Assembly (NCBI GenBank): GCA_036924285.1
Contig: JAYKYS010000004.1
Coordinates: forward strand, 21,298,001 to 21,362,000
DNA: 64,000 bases
Source of the DNA: Asterella californica
Taxonomy: Eukaryota; Streptophyta; Marchantiopsida; Marchantiales; Aytoniaceae
Reading direction: 5' to 3'
Shown: piece after piece, positions 1-12,148 of the stretch
Numbering within the stretch: the first letter of the stretch is position 1
Layout: every line of letters starts with the position of its first letter
Made by a program: the position numbers and the translations under genes
Notes under the pieces: model-generated
Database searches by the model: none
The model's input: only the letters and a program-made list of their open reading frames with translations
Told to the model about the DNA's origin: nothing

Positions 1-166
1 ACATCACGCAAATGTTTTTGTTCTTTTCTTCTCAGCTTTTCTACCTTCTTGTAGATAGCAATCCCACACTCTGAAAATCCAATAAATCCTGTACAAAAGG
101 CACTATCTCCATCAAGCGAGAGTACCTTCTCTTGCGCACCACCACAATCCCGCTCTATAGTGGTAC

Positions 167-1422
167 TCAACGAAAATCCTTGAACTCTTCACTCACCCTT
201 GGAAGCGGCTTCTCCCTCAAACGATCTCGGTTGCGCTCGTGGTTGGATGGTACAGTCAGGAACTGTACCGCTCTCTTCCCATCTTGACTTCGGATCCTAG
301 TATACGCAGATCCGTCGTCCAGTACCTTTGTCTCCATCCGGGTTGCTATGATGAAAGGTTGGCCCAGAATGAGTGGGTATGATGTTGCTTCCTGAACAAA
401 GAAGTTTTGCTCGATAGCAACATCACCTACGCGCACTCTGATGTCTGGACAAGCTCCATACAAGTCTCTTCTCGTGTTGTTGGCCACTTCTTCCTCTTGT
501 ACAGCTCCTTCAACATGATGTTGATTTCTGATCCATGATCGATCAGAGCAACCACCGGCTCATCCAAGTCTTCGATCCTCACCAACGTCTCCGTCGTAGC
601 TCGAGCCCAGTGACTGTGGCTGTAATGACTTGAGCTCCGCTTCTCATCCTCCTCTTCATCCTCAAAATGCACCCTGCGCCTTCGATCTCTTTCTTCCTCT
701 GGAGAATAGACACTACACCTTGCAAGCTCTCTCTCCTCATCCACAGACATCCTAGTATCCAAAGCATGCGATAAACCAGTCTCACCCGTAATCTGTCGTT
801 TTCGTTTGATGACATCGATGATGACATCATGAAACTCACGCTTGACGATGCCTAACACTTCTCTCAAAGTAAACTCCACCTTCGCATTCAGAATGCGATC
901 TTCCAAGACTCCCTTCAAGTCTGTTGACGCCTCGATATCCGACTGTAGCTTGTACGCAGCCGGCTTACCCTTCTCCTTCTGAGATTTCTCCTTCGATGGA
1001 GAAGGAGCATCGTCCATCGGTAGGTCTTGAGCTCCTGCATCCCGAAGCTCTTGGCGAACCTTCTCCCCTCGAGTCTGTCTCTTGGAAGAAGTTCCTTCCC
1101 CTGCATCCTCTGAATCTCGCCTTCTCTTCTCTTCCAACAACGCTTCGTGTTGGTTCTTGGCGATGTACGCATGCACCGATAGAGCTTCTATCGGATCCTC
1201 CCATCCAGTATCCCTTCTGATCGTAGCAGCTGTCCTCATCAATGTTTCACGTGCCATCTTCCCTTTCTGTTTCATGGAGATGACAGATGACCACAACCCA
1301 CTTGGCTCAACCTCCTTGTTGAAACTTCCCTCAGCTTGATCCTCAACCCTTGTGCCATAAGTTCCAACTTCCACCATTGCAACTGCTTGCGCTGATAGGT
1401 GGTCCTCAACCAACTTCTTCAT
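167..1422 (-). pseudogene. Ty3/Gypsy-type retroelement linker and aspartic protease region (broken)
   Basis: This is the protease part of an LTR-retroelement polyprotein; the rest of pol would lie beyond the left edge. The 1422-427 reading frame holds a long charged linker. Near its C-terminus (about 519-540) is a retropepsin-like active-site motif, DHGSEIN preceded by VALI, where most retroviral enzymes have DTGA or DSGA. The downstream part of the fold is in another frame (487-167), with the family-typical PLILGQPF segment and a following beta-rich stretch. The frame change near 480-500 shows a frameshift inside the protease. The frame starts in an ATGA overlap with the end of the gag frame (1419-1422), which could be an ancestral frameshift site or a later indel. 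Assignment to Ty3/Gypsy rather than another LTR group rests on gag and protease style only, since no RT is visible. Confidence 0.7.
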
Positions 1423-2537
1423 CCCTCCTCTACCAAAGTTGGTCTGAAAAGTGCACCAGTATCCCTCAACGCTACCTTCCCATCCTTCCAGAAGATCACC
1501 CCTTGATGTAAGGTATCACTGAACTCCTTGCAATCTCTGCGCGGATGATCGGTACCGTCGCACCAGATACACCGCTGGATCCAGCCTTGCTTCTCAACAG
1601 GTTTCGCTCCGCTTGTAGACCCTTGTTCCTCCAATCTGGTGAGCTTGATCTGCAAGTCTCGCATTCCACGCATGATCTCCTCAAGACTTGAGTACTTCTT
1701 CGGAGATACTATCGGTGTCTGAACAACTGGAACAGCAGGAGCAACCGGCACTACCTGTCTAGCAACAGGAACAACTGGTCGAACTACAGGAACAAGTGTT
1801 ACAGCAGTTGGTGCTGGTGTCAGTCTCCTAACAGGAACCTTCTCTCGCCTCCGCTCTCTCTTGGTGAGCAGACCAACAGCTTCTTCAACCTTCTTCCAGC
1901 TGCTAGTCAATCCATCGTCCTCCTCCCGGTCTTCCAGAAGTACCTCTAGCTTCTCCTGCAACTTCTCATCTGCAGCCCGAAGAAATAGCTCTGTCTTGTT
2001 GGACTACAACGTCAGCTTCTCCATCCTAGTCAGTCGTGAAAACTGCTTCTCAAACTCCCTAAGCAACTCTGTAGCTTGTAAACCCTTCCTTGGTTGCTCA
2101 ACCCACTCCAAGAAGGACTTCTTGGTGACTCGATCAGAGTCCTCCAAGAAGTACTCATCCATCAAGGCACGCGCAAACGTCTCCCAGTCCTTGTTAAAAT
2201 GCTTCGTTAGCATTTTAACATGATCTCTAATCTCTGGAGCTGCTGCTAACTCAAATGTCTCAATCATCTCATCTTCTGAGACCCGGTTCAGCTCCATCTC
2301 CTTCACATAATGCCTCAGATATCTTGAGACATCTCTCCCATCGAACTGGTCAATCCTGCTGACCACCGCTTGTAGCGCCTTTGTTGCCAAAGCTTCCTTC
2401 CGCTCATCAGACTGTTGCTACCGCAAGAACATAGTGAAAGCTTGGAACATCGATGCAGTCGCTGGATCCAACTGCACCTTTGGCAACCCACTTGAACCAC
2501 TAGCTCGATCTCCATCACCTTTCCCATCCCCACTCAT
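1419..2537 (-). pseudogene. Retrotransposon gag (capsid plus zinc knuckle), with in-frame stops
   Basis: This is the structural gag gene of the minus-strand element. I chose the start at the ATG at 2535-2537 because it opens a frame that continues through the capsid. An in-frame TAG follows at 2418-2420 (after 39 codons) and another at 2004-2006; translation resumes in the same frame after each. The capsid segment (about 2390-2010) has the retrotrans_gag pattern, with W-E-T-F and a helical region ending in a leucine-rich stretch. A proline- and valine-rich spacer follows (about 1690-1850). Then comes a CCHC-type knuckle, CIWCDGTDHPRRDC, near 1540-1580. The frame ends at 1419 and overlaps the protease frame by four bases. 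The two stops mean this copy cannot make a full gag without readthrough. It is recognised by pattern; the exact lineage is not determined. Confidence 0.75.
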
Positions 2538-2630
2538 GACTGTCAATCTCTTCTTCAAAGTTCACACTCAGAAGAAATCTCCACCCCAGACCTTCACGTC
2601 GAGTTCACCACCGTATCGTGTCGGATATTT

Positions 2631-4625
2631 TGCGTGAAGGATGTCCAGGAAAACGCGAGGTTCCTGGCTGTGGAGATGCTGTGTGCCAAACAGAGACAAG
2701 ACAGAGAGAAAACACCACGAAAACGAACGCGCAATATATATCACTCCAAAGAATGTACACTGCAGTTTCTTTCTCCTAACAGCACAAAACTGAAGACAGA
2801 CCAGAGCGATATGTAACCTACTTCAGAAGCCCTAAAACAAACCCTTGAATCGCAACCCTAGTCCGAAATTGCCGAAGCGTAGCTCAAAGCAAGAGAAACT
2901 TCTCTTTGCTAACAAACAGAGCCACAACAGTATCACGCGATCCAAACCCAAGTCCAAACCACATCCACACACTAGCTCTTGGCTAAAGCTATCTACCACA
3001 AGCCATACACAACCAACTAAGCCCTTAACGAACTCAAAAGGACGAAACCCGTAGCGAAGGAACCGAAAAAGACCTATATGGGAACTTTATCCTTTCGCCA
3101 AACGATCTTGAAATGTTGATAGGGTCTCCTTCCCTGACTCTGTTGGCTCAAGAAACCTTCAGATCCGACTCCCGATAGTCGAGATATCACCGATTTTCGA
3201 TCGCAGGTGACCGAACCTTCAAAACTCCTCCCTGCGGCTTAAAACCGCTCACACCGCACAAACGGATCGTCCAAACTGATATCTGTCTTCTCTTGTAGGT
3301 AGATCTAGCTACCTTGAACCCAGCAAGACTCCAAACAAGCCGTTTGGAGTTTCCCTTGCAAAACCACTCGAGGAATTTGATCGCAGATTGCAAAAAACTG
3401 ACGTAAATCGGCTCCCTACTCAAACTCGATCACCACACCCAAACCAACAATCCAATTCACTTACAGTCTTCTCCTATGAGTAGATGAAGACTCCCTGATC
3501 GCGTAGGCACCAAGAACGAAGAGCTTGGCTCACCGACCGCGAAGAACATCCTAACCTCAAGTCGCAGATGAACGAAAATCTGATGTAAGCGCTTCCCTGC
3601 GAGCCAATTTCACTCAGAACTTCCAAACCGCTCGATGAAAACTGGTATCGTCTTCAATTTCCTGTAGAACTCGGTGTTCTGATCCCGATGGATCCAAGGA
3701 CAGCAAGTTTGGACTCCGGAACGGCCCGAACGGTCCAACTCTCCTTCACAGATAACTGAAATCCCTAAATCTGCTTCTTGCGTCTCAATTTCCCTTGGTA
3801 TGCACTCCCCGATCCGTCTCTTCCCAAACCGTCTTAACCTGTGCGTAGCCTGCACAGTTCTGAACCCAATGACACCTTGCGCGCGTGTATTGGACTTCTC
3901 AAATCCTCAAACCATCCACTGACAGGTTGCAGACGCAAACTAACTCTTAAGCTGCCCCCTTGTTTACAGTCTCTGTACGTACGAACTTCCTGAATAATAA
4001 GAAGCAGGCCCCTTGCGTCTTTGATATAACGCCTGAAGCCCTAAATACCCAGTCAGCAAGTAACTAGGGGCCTAGCTTGATTTTACCTTCTTTCGAATCG
4101 CATAACTTCTTCTCTGGATGTCCAAACGAAGTAAACAAGATGCCCATGGAAAGCTGACAGAGAGCTCTACCCATCTATGTGATGAAAGTGAAGATCAGAA
4201 GTTGCACCAAAAGCTCGTAAGCTGGGGCCTAGCTTGTTTTCTCCATCTTTCGAGTCCTGTAACTTCTCCACTTGGCGTACAAACAAAGTAGATGAAGGGC
4301 TTATGGAAAGCTGACAAGGAGCTCTATCCACTGGTGCGATAAAAACGAAGATCCGAAGTGGTGTTAAAACCCGTAAGCTGGGGCCTAACTTATTTTCTCC
4401 ATCTTTCGAATCCTGTAACTTCTCCACTAGGAGTCCAAACGAAGTAGACAAAGTGCCTATGGAAAGCTGACAAGGAGCTCTACCCATCTATGCGATGAAA
4501 ATGGAGATCTGAGATTGTGCCAAAAACCCTTAAGCAGGGGCTTAGCTTGTCCTTCTCATGAGTGTTTTTGGAGCGACAAGCATCGAACTTTGGATTTCAG
4601 ATAGGAGCCGGTCCACAACACGACA
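2631..4625 (-). repeat. Candidate 5' LTR of the minus-strand element (about 2 kb)
   Basis: The stretch upstream of gag is non-coding. Its first 240 bases align well, by eye, with 63771-64000, starting at the same point (TGCGTGAAGG here, TGTGTGAAAG there). That start follows an AAT/ATT-rich leader and fits the CA end of an LTR read on the minus strand. The outer boundary is placed near 4620-4625, where TG can be read on the minus strand (TGTCGTGTTG). That boundary is a guess, because the partner LTR is outside the window. The LTR contains a three-unit tandem repeat near its outer end. I could not identify a primer site in the 2538-2630 leader. Confidence 0.5.
4066..4545. repeat. Tandem repeat, about 3 units of 157 bp
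   Basis: The phrase GGGGCCTAGCTTG, or a close variant, recurs near 4068, 4225, 4382 and 4538, a spacing of 156-157 bases. Between recurrences the sequences CCATCTTTCGAATCCTGTAA and GGAAAGCTGACAAGGAGCTC repeat with about 10-15 percent differences. The array sits at the outer end of the candidate LTR and may be part of its upstream control region. The short ORFs across it are products of the repetition and are not genes. Confidence 0.85.
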
Positions 4626-6759
4626 CCGTCTTCTGGCCTCTTTTCTAAAAAATATGTTTTAAGTTCATCTTCCCACTAAACATGGGGTAAACTTAAGTAA
4701 CAAGGTCAATTCAATTTTATATACATGACGTTAACTTATAAATTTTGAAAAATTCTCAAAATTTGCAAACTATGGACACCACACCACAATTTGTGTACAC
4801 TATCCCACATTTCGTCATATCTTTGTTCAAGACAGCTATATATTCACATGGAACTTGCATGCGGACACCTCTCAGTTCTACCAATACAATGTTAGTAAAC
4901 ATGCCATTGGAACTATATTGCGTATCATCGATATTCTGGTATTCTTGTTGAATATCATTCATCTAGTCCATTTTCTGACACTCTGCATCAAGAGCATCAA
5001 GAGACTTTTGGTTATATCGATCTTGTGTTTTATGATCCTTGAACCAACCTTTCAAGAGATCATATTGTTGACAATGGACAACGATACTTATCCCTTGTAT
5101 CTCGAAAACGAATGGTTCCAAGGACTCAAGGTGTTTATATAGGCATCCTGATGCTTAACGTGCTTATGCTACACTGCTTGGAGGCTAGAGGGCATGGTGT
5201 AATGAACTCCTTATGTAGTATTCAGTAGAAGATTTACTTCCAGTATCAAAATCATAATTTATGAACAATTCATCTTAGAACCTCCAAAGTCCAGCTCTCA
5301 CTGTTGCTTGATGTACAATGAAAATGAAATGGTAACTCTTATCTCTAACCTGTGTCTTCTTCTCTATGATATTTCTCAATTTAGTTGCACGTAATGAACA
5401 AGTCTTTTTCCCAACGTAGTAGATTTCATATACAGTGTCGCTTAACATGAGGTTCAAGAAGGAAGCACCATCAATGCAGAGCAGAGTCTGGACCACCAGA
5501 AGGTATTAACAATGAGTTTATTTGGACTTGGCTTCATCGGACCTGTAGAGCATTACTAGTAAGTTGTACATCTGAGCCTACATCTTTTTAGTCTTTACAT
5601 TATTCAGTAGACTCTTTTGATTTTTCTACGTGATAGGTATCAAGGACAGCAGTCATGACATGATTGGTTGTGAAGGATACTTCCTGCATCATTTTACCAC
5701 AGTTGTGCATGTTCCTTCATACTGGGAGATACGGTCGCTTACAAGTCTCAGTTACAATGGTAACTGTGATGAATGCAAGTCTCTTTGAATAGTCGTCATA
5801 AAGTGGTTAGTTGAGTGAAAAAGTTTATAAGACGACAAGGATAGGATGAAGTTATCATTACTAACTTTATTTGTTTATGTGACATAAAAATGGATGTGTC
5901 CTTCAAGCCATAATCTGATCCATCTTATCTTTTGTATTTATATTTCTACTTGGATACGCAATTTCATACTTTTTTCAACATATTATTTTTATTTTTATTT
6001 TTATTATAGACAATCCCATGGTCCACGAAGACCCCAAGGGACAAGTAATAACATTTATCATCTACCATAATGTTTATATTAATAGATGTATTTTATATAA
6101 CATTTAATTGATTAAGTCTTTTTATTAAACATGTATTATTGTGTATTGCAGTATATCTGAACAGAATGGTCAAGGAAAAAAGAGTTAGAGAGCGAATCAT
6201 GAAAAAGTTAATGAAAAGATAATAATTCAAAAAGTAAACCTTTAGAGTTTTGTACTCTAAATCCATGATTTCCTCTTGAACACGAGACTAGATATAATCT
6301 CGATAGTGTATAAATAAATAGACAAAGTATTGATATATCGTCTAGCAAGAAAGATGTACTACTTCATCTTTGCAGAAGTTGGTTAGGAGAGCAAAATGAA
6401 GAAAGTTTCAACAAGAAAATTTTAAGAAGAACGTACACAATATAAGTATGCAACAGAAATAAAATATTATTAGAAAATGTAATACAATAGTGGTCTTTTT
6501 TCATGATTACATAATCAATGCTGTCAAAAATGTATATATTGATCTTATGTATTTTTTTCATATTAAAAGTTTGTTTGGATGATTTATATGATTAAAAATG
6601 TATATGCAGATTTATCATACCTGAGAAGCAATTTGGTAAGCCGTGGAAGATTTTGAAAGTTCTACAACCCATCAAGGTAACCAAAATTTTGTAGAGTTAA
6701 TGTTTTCTTTGTAATGATTATTATATTCGACATATTTTTCAGTACAGAAACTTTATATA
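4626..6759. other. AT-rich stretch without a recognised gene
   Basis: Only short, unsupported frames occur here, in both strands. The minus-strand frame at 4756-4962 and the plus-strand frame at 4855-5142 cover the same bases and neither shows a known motif. Long A/T runs appear near 5980-6010 and 6540-6560. The stretch may be the left part of the AT-rich KZ-family unit that follows, but I could not match it to the inverted copy. Confidence 0.5.
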
Positions 6760-7160
6760 TCATCTCATTATACTTAGTGGGACAAACATATATTCAAATT
6801 TTTATTCTAGAAGAGATAATGATGCAAGGAACATAATGGAATAAAAATGATATTGATTCTATTCTATACGGCTCCTTTATCATTCCCTTAAAGATAATGA
6901 TTATCATTGTACTTAATGAGATCAGAATATATATTTCTTTTTATTCTACAAGAGACAATGATTACTACAATGACTAATTGATGAGAGAATGTAGTGGAAT
7001 AAGATTCTATTAATTTTATTCCAGACATCTCTTTCATCATTTCTTTGAAGATAATAATGATCATTGTACTTAGTGAGATAAAAAATAAAGTTAATCTTTT
7101 TATTTTAGAAAGGACAATGACAGTTGATCAACAAAGAGAACGTAATGAGAATAATAATAT
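6760..7160. repeat. Degenerate tandem repeat upstream of KZ copy 1
   Basis: The phrase CATTGTACTTAATGAGAT and variants recur near 6766, 6904 and 7065, each followed by TTTTTATTCTA-GA-GACAATGA-like sequence and an AATGGAATAA-like segment. The period varies from about 140 to 160 bases. The same kind of sequence, in reverse orientation, lies upstream of KZ copy 2 (46040-46650), so it belongs to the repeated unit. Confidence 0.6.
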
Positions 7161-8814
7161 TTTTTATTCATGATGGTTGTTATACCATTCAGTTTTGAAT
7201 CAATTATATATAGTAATATATGTTGTAGAATATAAATAATCAATATTACAGAAAAAGTAAAAAGTATATTGTATTCATTTTTTGCTGAGTTAGTGTTGTT
7301 TGTGTTCTGGTCAGGTATATTTCTCTTTTACATAATGTCTAAAAGTCCGATCATTAATACAAAAACTGATTATCCAAAGCAAAACTTGGAAAAACATGTT
7401 ATGTTCCATTCGGAGTGTTTGGATCATGACATTTCTATCACTTCCTACTGGAGTTCGAGGTAATTGGGTGGTACGAGATAACATCGGTGTGAAAAAATTC
7501 CATGAATGGAAGAGCTCTACAGTGATGGAAGTTGTCCCCATGAGTTTATCTTTTTCTGCGTAAAAAAAAAAAAAAAAATGTGCAATCATATCAAGAATAT
7601 GACCTTGTGTATAACTTAGATGATCAATATGCATTAGTGTGTTCAAAAAAAGATCAAGATTTTGATGCAGTGCAATTCGAACTTCTATAAAAGTGTGACT
7701 CCGAGTTGATAGCAGCTAAAACTATGAGTTTGGCGATAAAAGGACATTATCACGGAGGAACGATACAGCCGGATGCTATCATTTGATTACACAACAACAA
7801 TATCGAGAAGAAGAAGTACTTTGGAGGTGGAATTAATGACAAAGTCTATACTTGTTTGATACAAAATGTCCCAAACTTCAATACTTCGATACTTTATTGT
7901 GTCAAATAATATAAAATCAAATGCAATATCGAAGCTATGGAGAAAAGAGACATCAAATATTAGCAGCTAGAGTCTGTCATTTTCATGTGATTCGAGCTAT
8001 TGGGATCAATGTTGGTAACCCTCTTGTAGTTGTGTCCCCTTACTAAAATGGAGGGAGTTTTCATTCTTTTTCTCTTTTAATTAAAAAAGAGGAAGAGAGT
8101 GCTTCCATCTGTGCAAGTGAAGTCAAAAGATTGACAACCTTCAGAAAGAACTTTCATTTGATTTGTGCAGCCCTTTGGAATACTCTTGAAGCTATCCATG
8201 CTTCAGATATTTTGCAATGTGACTTGCATACTAGAAATATTTTCCTTCATTTTGAAGGAAAAGAAATAATGTTTGTCGGTATATGAGATTGAGGACTGAC
8301 ACAAACAGCAGAAAAAAGCACAAAACGCATTTGGGCATCGATGGCCACGTCAAATAACAGATCATTTTGGTCATATAGCTCCAGAGCTAACACCACTTTT
8401 TAAACAAGCGTAACCTTATACGAAAGCCATAGACGTTTATACTATAGGATTTATCATTCGACATATGTTTATGAGTGATCATATGATAGCTACATGTTTG
8501 CATTAGACATATTTGCACGCAATTCGTAATAGTTAGTTATGGAGTAGTAGAAAAGATTCCCCTGAAAGATTTACCGCTTTTCATTAGCATCATATTTTTG
8601 TAGTTCTGTCAAGTATACTAACTGATCCTATGATATGTTTGTGAAAAATCATGTACACATGAGATTCTACAATGGACTTTTGAGTAGAAACAAAATACTA
8701 TACGTAGTTTGAATTCTTTATTTTCCTTCCCAAGTGTGTGACTTTCATCCATGACTAAATTTTGAGACTTTATTAATTATCATTTTCTATGTTTTGTTAA
8801 TCATATTAGTTTAA

Positions 8815-9420
8815 TCATTGTGATGTTAACATGTGAGTGAAGTGATGGATGCAACTCGATCTTCTCTATCGAAAATGAAAAGTCATGCAAGAACAATAAC
8901 TCTAAATTCATTTCCTCAAAACTTGTGTCTATTATTTGTGGCACATCTATCTTGGAATGTGAAGTTCTTGATGCTATACGTTCTCCTCAATCTGTGCATC
9001 CATCTCTGTGCTTGTTTCCCAATCTTCTTCCATGTCCCTTTTATGTATATTGCTTTCACTAGCTATCTCCTAATGTAAGGACTATTTGACTCAAAAATCA
9101 TTGTCTTTCATTTAATGTGATTATCATTAATTTATATTTATATATTTTAGCTATTATTATAATAATCATTTTAATTTCACATTGTGATGTTAACAAGTGA
9201 GTGAAGAGATGGATGCAAGTTGATCTTCTCTTCTAAAAATGTGAAATCTTGCAAGACAAAGTAGCTCGAAATTCACTTCTTCAAAACATGTATCTCCTAC
9301 TCATGACACAACTGTCGCAGAACATGAAACTCATGATGCTCATGTTTATTAGTCTCTCCATGTCCTGTCCATCTACGTCGTACTAGCTATTTCATAAGTA
9401 GTGACCCTTTGACCCAAAAA
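8815..9420 (+). repeat. Tandem exon-sized duplication inside KZ copy 1
   Basis: The block starting GTGATGTTAAC at about 8820 and running through GTGAGTGAAG, ATGGATGCAA and GATCTTCTC recurs at about 9183, a shift of 363 bases. Both blocks end in a TTTGAC(T/C)CAAAAAT segment. KZ copy 2 has only one such block (about 44400-44140), so the duplication is specific to this copy. Confidence 0.75.
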
Positions 9421-10788
9421 TGAAAAGAGCTTGATGTCGATGTTGTTGCAGTCCCATCCATTCCTTCCATTGAGATCGTTCCAACACCATTACCTACAGA
9501 AAAAAGGTCATTAACTTCCACAGAGTTTCTCCCAATAACTTCCTCCTCAGATCAATATTCTGATGAAACCAAAATCCTCATGTCAATTGATGATCTCGAA
9601 TATGCATCTAGAGATGATATATTTGAAGAAATGATTCTCAACCTCTACGGAAATGTCTTTGCTACTGAAGAAGAAAAATATTTTCTCATATTTGATATGA
9701 TTGACCGCAACATAAATAACAAGAAACCATTGTTATCATTTTTTATATTTGGCTCATCGACCTGAACCGTTGAACGTCCATTGAAAACTAAAAGTCATAC
9801 AGGAGATGTAAAGATTCAATTACTTGCGGATGGACAAACTATCATTCAAGATATTCTCTGTTGGACATCTGAGTCTAAATTCAAGTTCTAGTTTCACTCT
9901 TTGATCTGATATTGCTCGACGTTATTGACAAGTCATTTTCATACCACCAATATCTCAGTGGTTGTGATCTCAGATAAGAGACGCATCGACAATATTAAAT
10001 TCAAGATATCAGTTGTTGATGATATAAATAACAAATGAAGACAAAACCACAGTAAATAAACATCTATAGAGATCAGAGGTGTTTCTTAACTCATACGAAT
10101 CTTTATTACCGGTTTATTCAATTTTCTTACATATTTCTTTTTTGCTATAGTTATTGATCGACAAGGAATTTTAATCGGAGTATGAGGAAGTGACAACCAA
10201 GTTTGCAAGAGGAAATGCAATGTTCCTACATTTAAGAAAAGAAGCTCGAGTGATTTACACTTGAGAACAAAATGCTATTCTAAAGTTACATACATACAAG
10301 GGAACAATATGGACTACACCTTGTCCGAGAAAGATCAATCATCTACGAGCAGTATACAACCATCACAAGCAAATTATAGTTCAACACTATGAAGTTCATG
10401 AAATTATAATAATTATTTAAGATTTATCATGTTTTTATTGAATTCACTATTTTATTATCAATCACCGATATCTTTTGAAATACTACATTGTATTTTACTT
10501 CACCTACATTCTTTGTAGGTACGGGAAGTATTGTGATCACGAAATCACGAAGAAAGACCATATCAATAGATATGTGCATGTTGTCGTTCTTCACGTGTGA
10601 AGATTGAGAATGTGAAAGATCTCTATGGCAATTGTGAAGATTGTACAATTAAATGCGAGTTACTAACAGAGCCATGGATGAAAGGATATATGCTTATAAG
10701 TCCAACAAAAATGAGTACACTATACATGCTCGAGGCAAATAGTTTGGAGATCTCACCGGTCTTGTTGCAAAAGACGTTGTCAAAGATT

Positions 10789-10826
10789 ATAATACTCCAA
10801 ACACAAAATTGTGTTTGGAGTATTAT
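10789..10826. repeat. Perfect 18-bp inverted repeat (2-base spacer) interrupting KZ copy 1
   Basis: The left arm ATAATACTCCAAACACAA (10789-10806) is followed by AA and its exact reverse complement (10809-10826). In KZ copy 2 the matching position reads through as a continuous frame (DYNIPNTKDVLLN), so the right arm here appears to be a local inverted duplication that added bases and broke the frame. Confidence 0.85.
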
Positions 10827-11227
10827 ATTGATGATGTTCAAGATGTGCTCTTGAACATGATGGAAGAGATACGCACACTTGGAGTATTTCATTTCAACTC
10901 TTCTGGTGATATTTGTGATTTTGATGAGATAAAATTTTAATATTTAATAAAAATAATATATAATAGATTACATTGATTAATTTTAATTTTCATCAAATAT
11001 AATTATTATCAACAAATATGAAATAAAAGTATATGAATAATTTACTTCTTCGTTTCAATAGGATTTTTTGATTTTTATCCTTTTTATTTTTTAAACTTGT
11101 CAAGATTAAAATTGATTGTATTTTTTGGCAGGTAGCACACGAGACAGACAGTTGAGACGCATGTGCACAATACATGCATATAAGTTTCTCTGGATACATC
11201 TGAGTATTTTATTTCATGACTATGAGC

Positions 11228-12144
11228 TGTAACGACTTATGTTACATTTAGGAAGTTTATCTATTAGTAAGGTATTTAGTTATAACTAAATGTTGAGAAT
11301 GTTTATTTGCTGCCCAAGTACTTTAAGGAGGTATCAAGTTAGTCATGACTAGCTAAAAGTTAATTATGGTTAAACTTAGCTGTACTTTTGGCAGAATTCA
11401 AATATTTCCTAAAGAGTGAGCACTACTATCTTGTCATCTTGTCTAAAAGATAGAAAGGAGGTGGAAAGTATCCCTTATCTCCTTTTTGACTTGATATTAG
11501 TGGTTAGATTAAAGTTGTGGACTTTGTGGGCATTAAAAACAAGAAGAGATTCCACATGTTTCCTTTTTAGTGGGTCCTAGTATAGAGGAGGGGTGGAAAT
11601 TCGAGATTCCTTGAGAATATTCTAGAATCCTTCTAGAAGTTGTTGACTTTGAAGGAATAAGCCCATGTGAAAAGGTAAAAAGCCCATGTGATTAATGCTT
11701 TTACCTTAAGTAATATTTTATTAAAACCCTATAAAAGTAGTTACAGCTGAGTTACCAGAGGGTATCAAAGTAAAAACCTAGAATGTATAAATAGAGGAGT
11801 AGAGAAGAGCTCCTCATCCTTGTTTTCACATTGTCGTAATGACAACTTGAGTAATATAGAGAGTGTGAGATATTTTCAGTATGTGAGAACTTGAGAGACG
11901 TGGTTAGAATGAAGGATTTTAGTTGATGAGTTTATGGAGATTTTTTAGTTGATGAGTTTGTGGGTGTATGAATGAGTGAACTTAGCATTTTTCTCTTCAA
12001 GTTCATGGTGTGCTTTCATCAAAGCCATCAGAGGTGACTCTTGAGTGAGAGACATGCCCGACATTTTATAGATTCATCGATGATGATTGGAGGTTGAGAG
12101 ATCAGGGGAGGGTAGTTTATCGATGAGACCGTGGAGGATTTACA
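11228..12144 (+). repeat. LTR of a truncated plus-strand retrotransposon (about 917 bp)
   Basis: The segment starts TGTAACGACTTATG and ends ATTTACA just before a primer site, giving the usual TG...CA ends. It contains a TATA box (TATAAATAGAGGAG, near 11787) and transcript-start-like sequence 30-60 bases later. No second copy of the LTR is seen downstream, so either the 3' part is lost or the element has been cut by rearrangement. Confidence 0.7.
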
Positions 12145-12148
12145 TTTT

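Larger units (their letters stand above)
7385..10940 (+). pseudogene. KZ-family gene, copy 1 (kinase-like domain plus Cys-rich C-terminus), decayed
   Basis: This is a decayed copy of an unnamed gene family; KZ is only a label used here. Aligned by eye with the inverted copy at 42596-45947, it reads in order: an N-terminal segment (7385-7700); a protein-kinase-like domain (about 7800-8600); a Ser-rich linker (8833-9430, duplicated here); an acidic segment (9580-9760); a segment with GDVKIQLLADGQTI (about 9800-9840); a conserved block at 10160-10390; and a C-terminal block with CEDC and FHFNSS (10600-10940). Kinase landmarks are the catalytic loop QCDLHTRN at 8215-8238 (usually H or Y before the C/R-D), a metal-loop region reading I-stop-D-stop-G at 8281-8295, and APEL near 8380. 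Stops and frameshifts are frequent, including TAA at 8044 and TGA at 8284 and 8290. Function is unknown; pseudokinase, host gene or transposon cargo are all open. Confidence 0.55.

Noticed and set aside
4066..4545. CRISPR-like array
   Set aside because: Units are 157-base direct repeats that diverge along their full length with no unique spacers.
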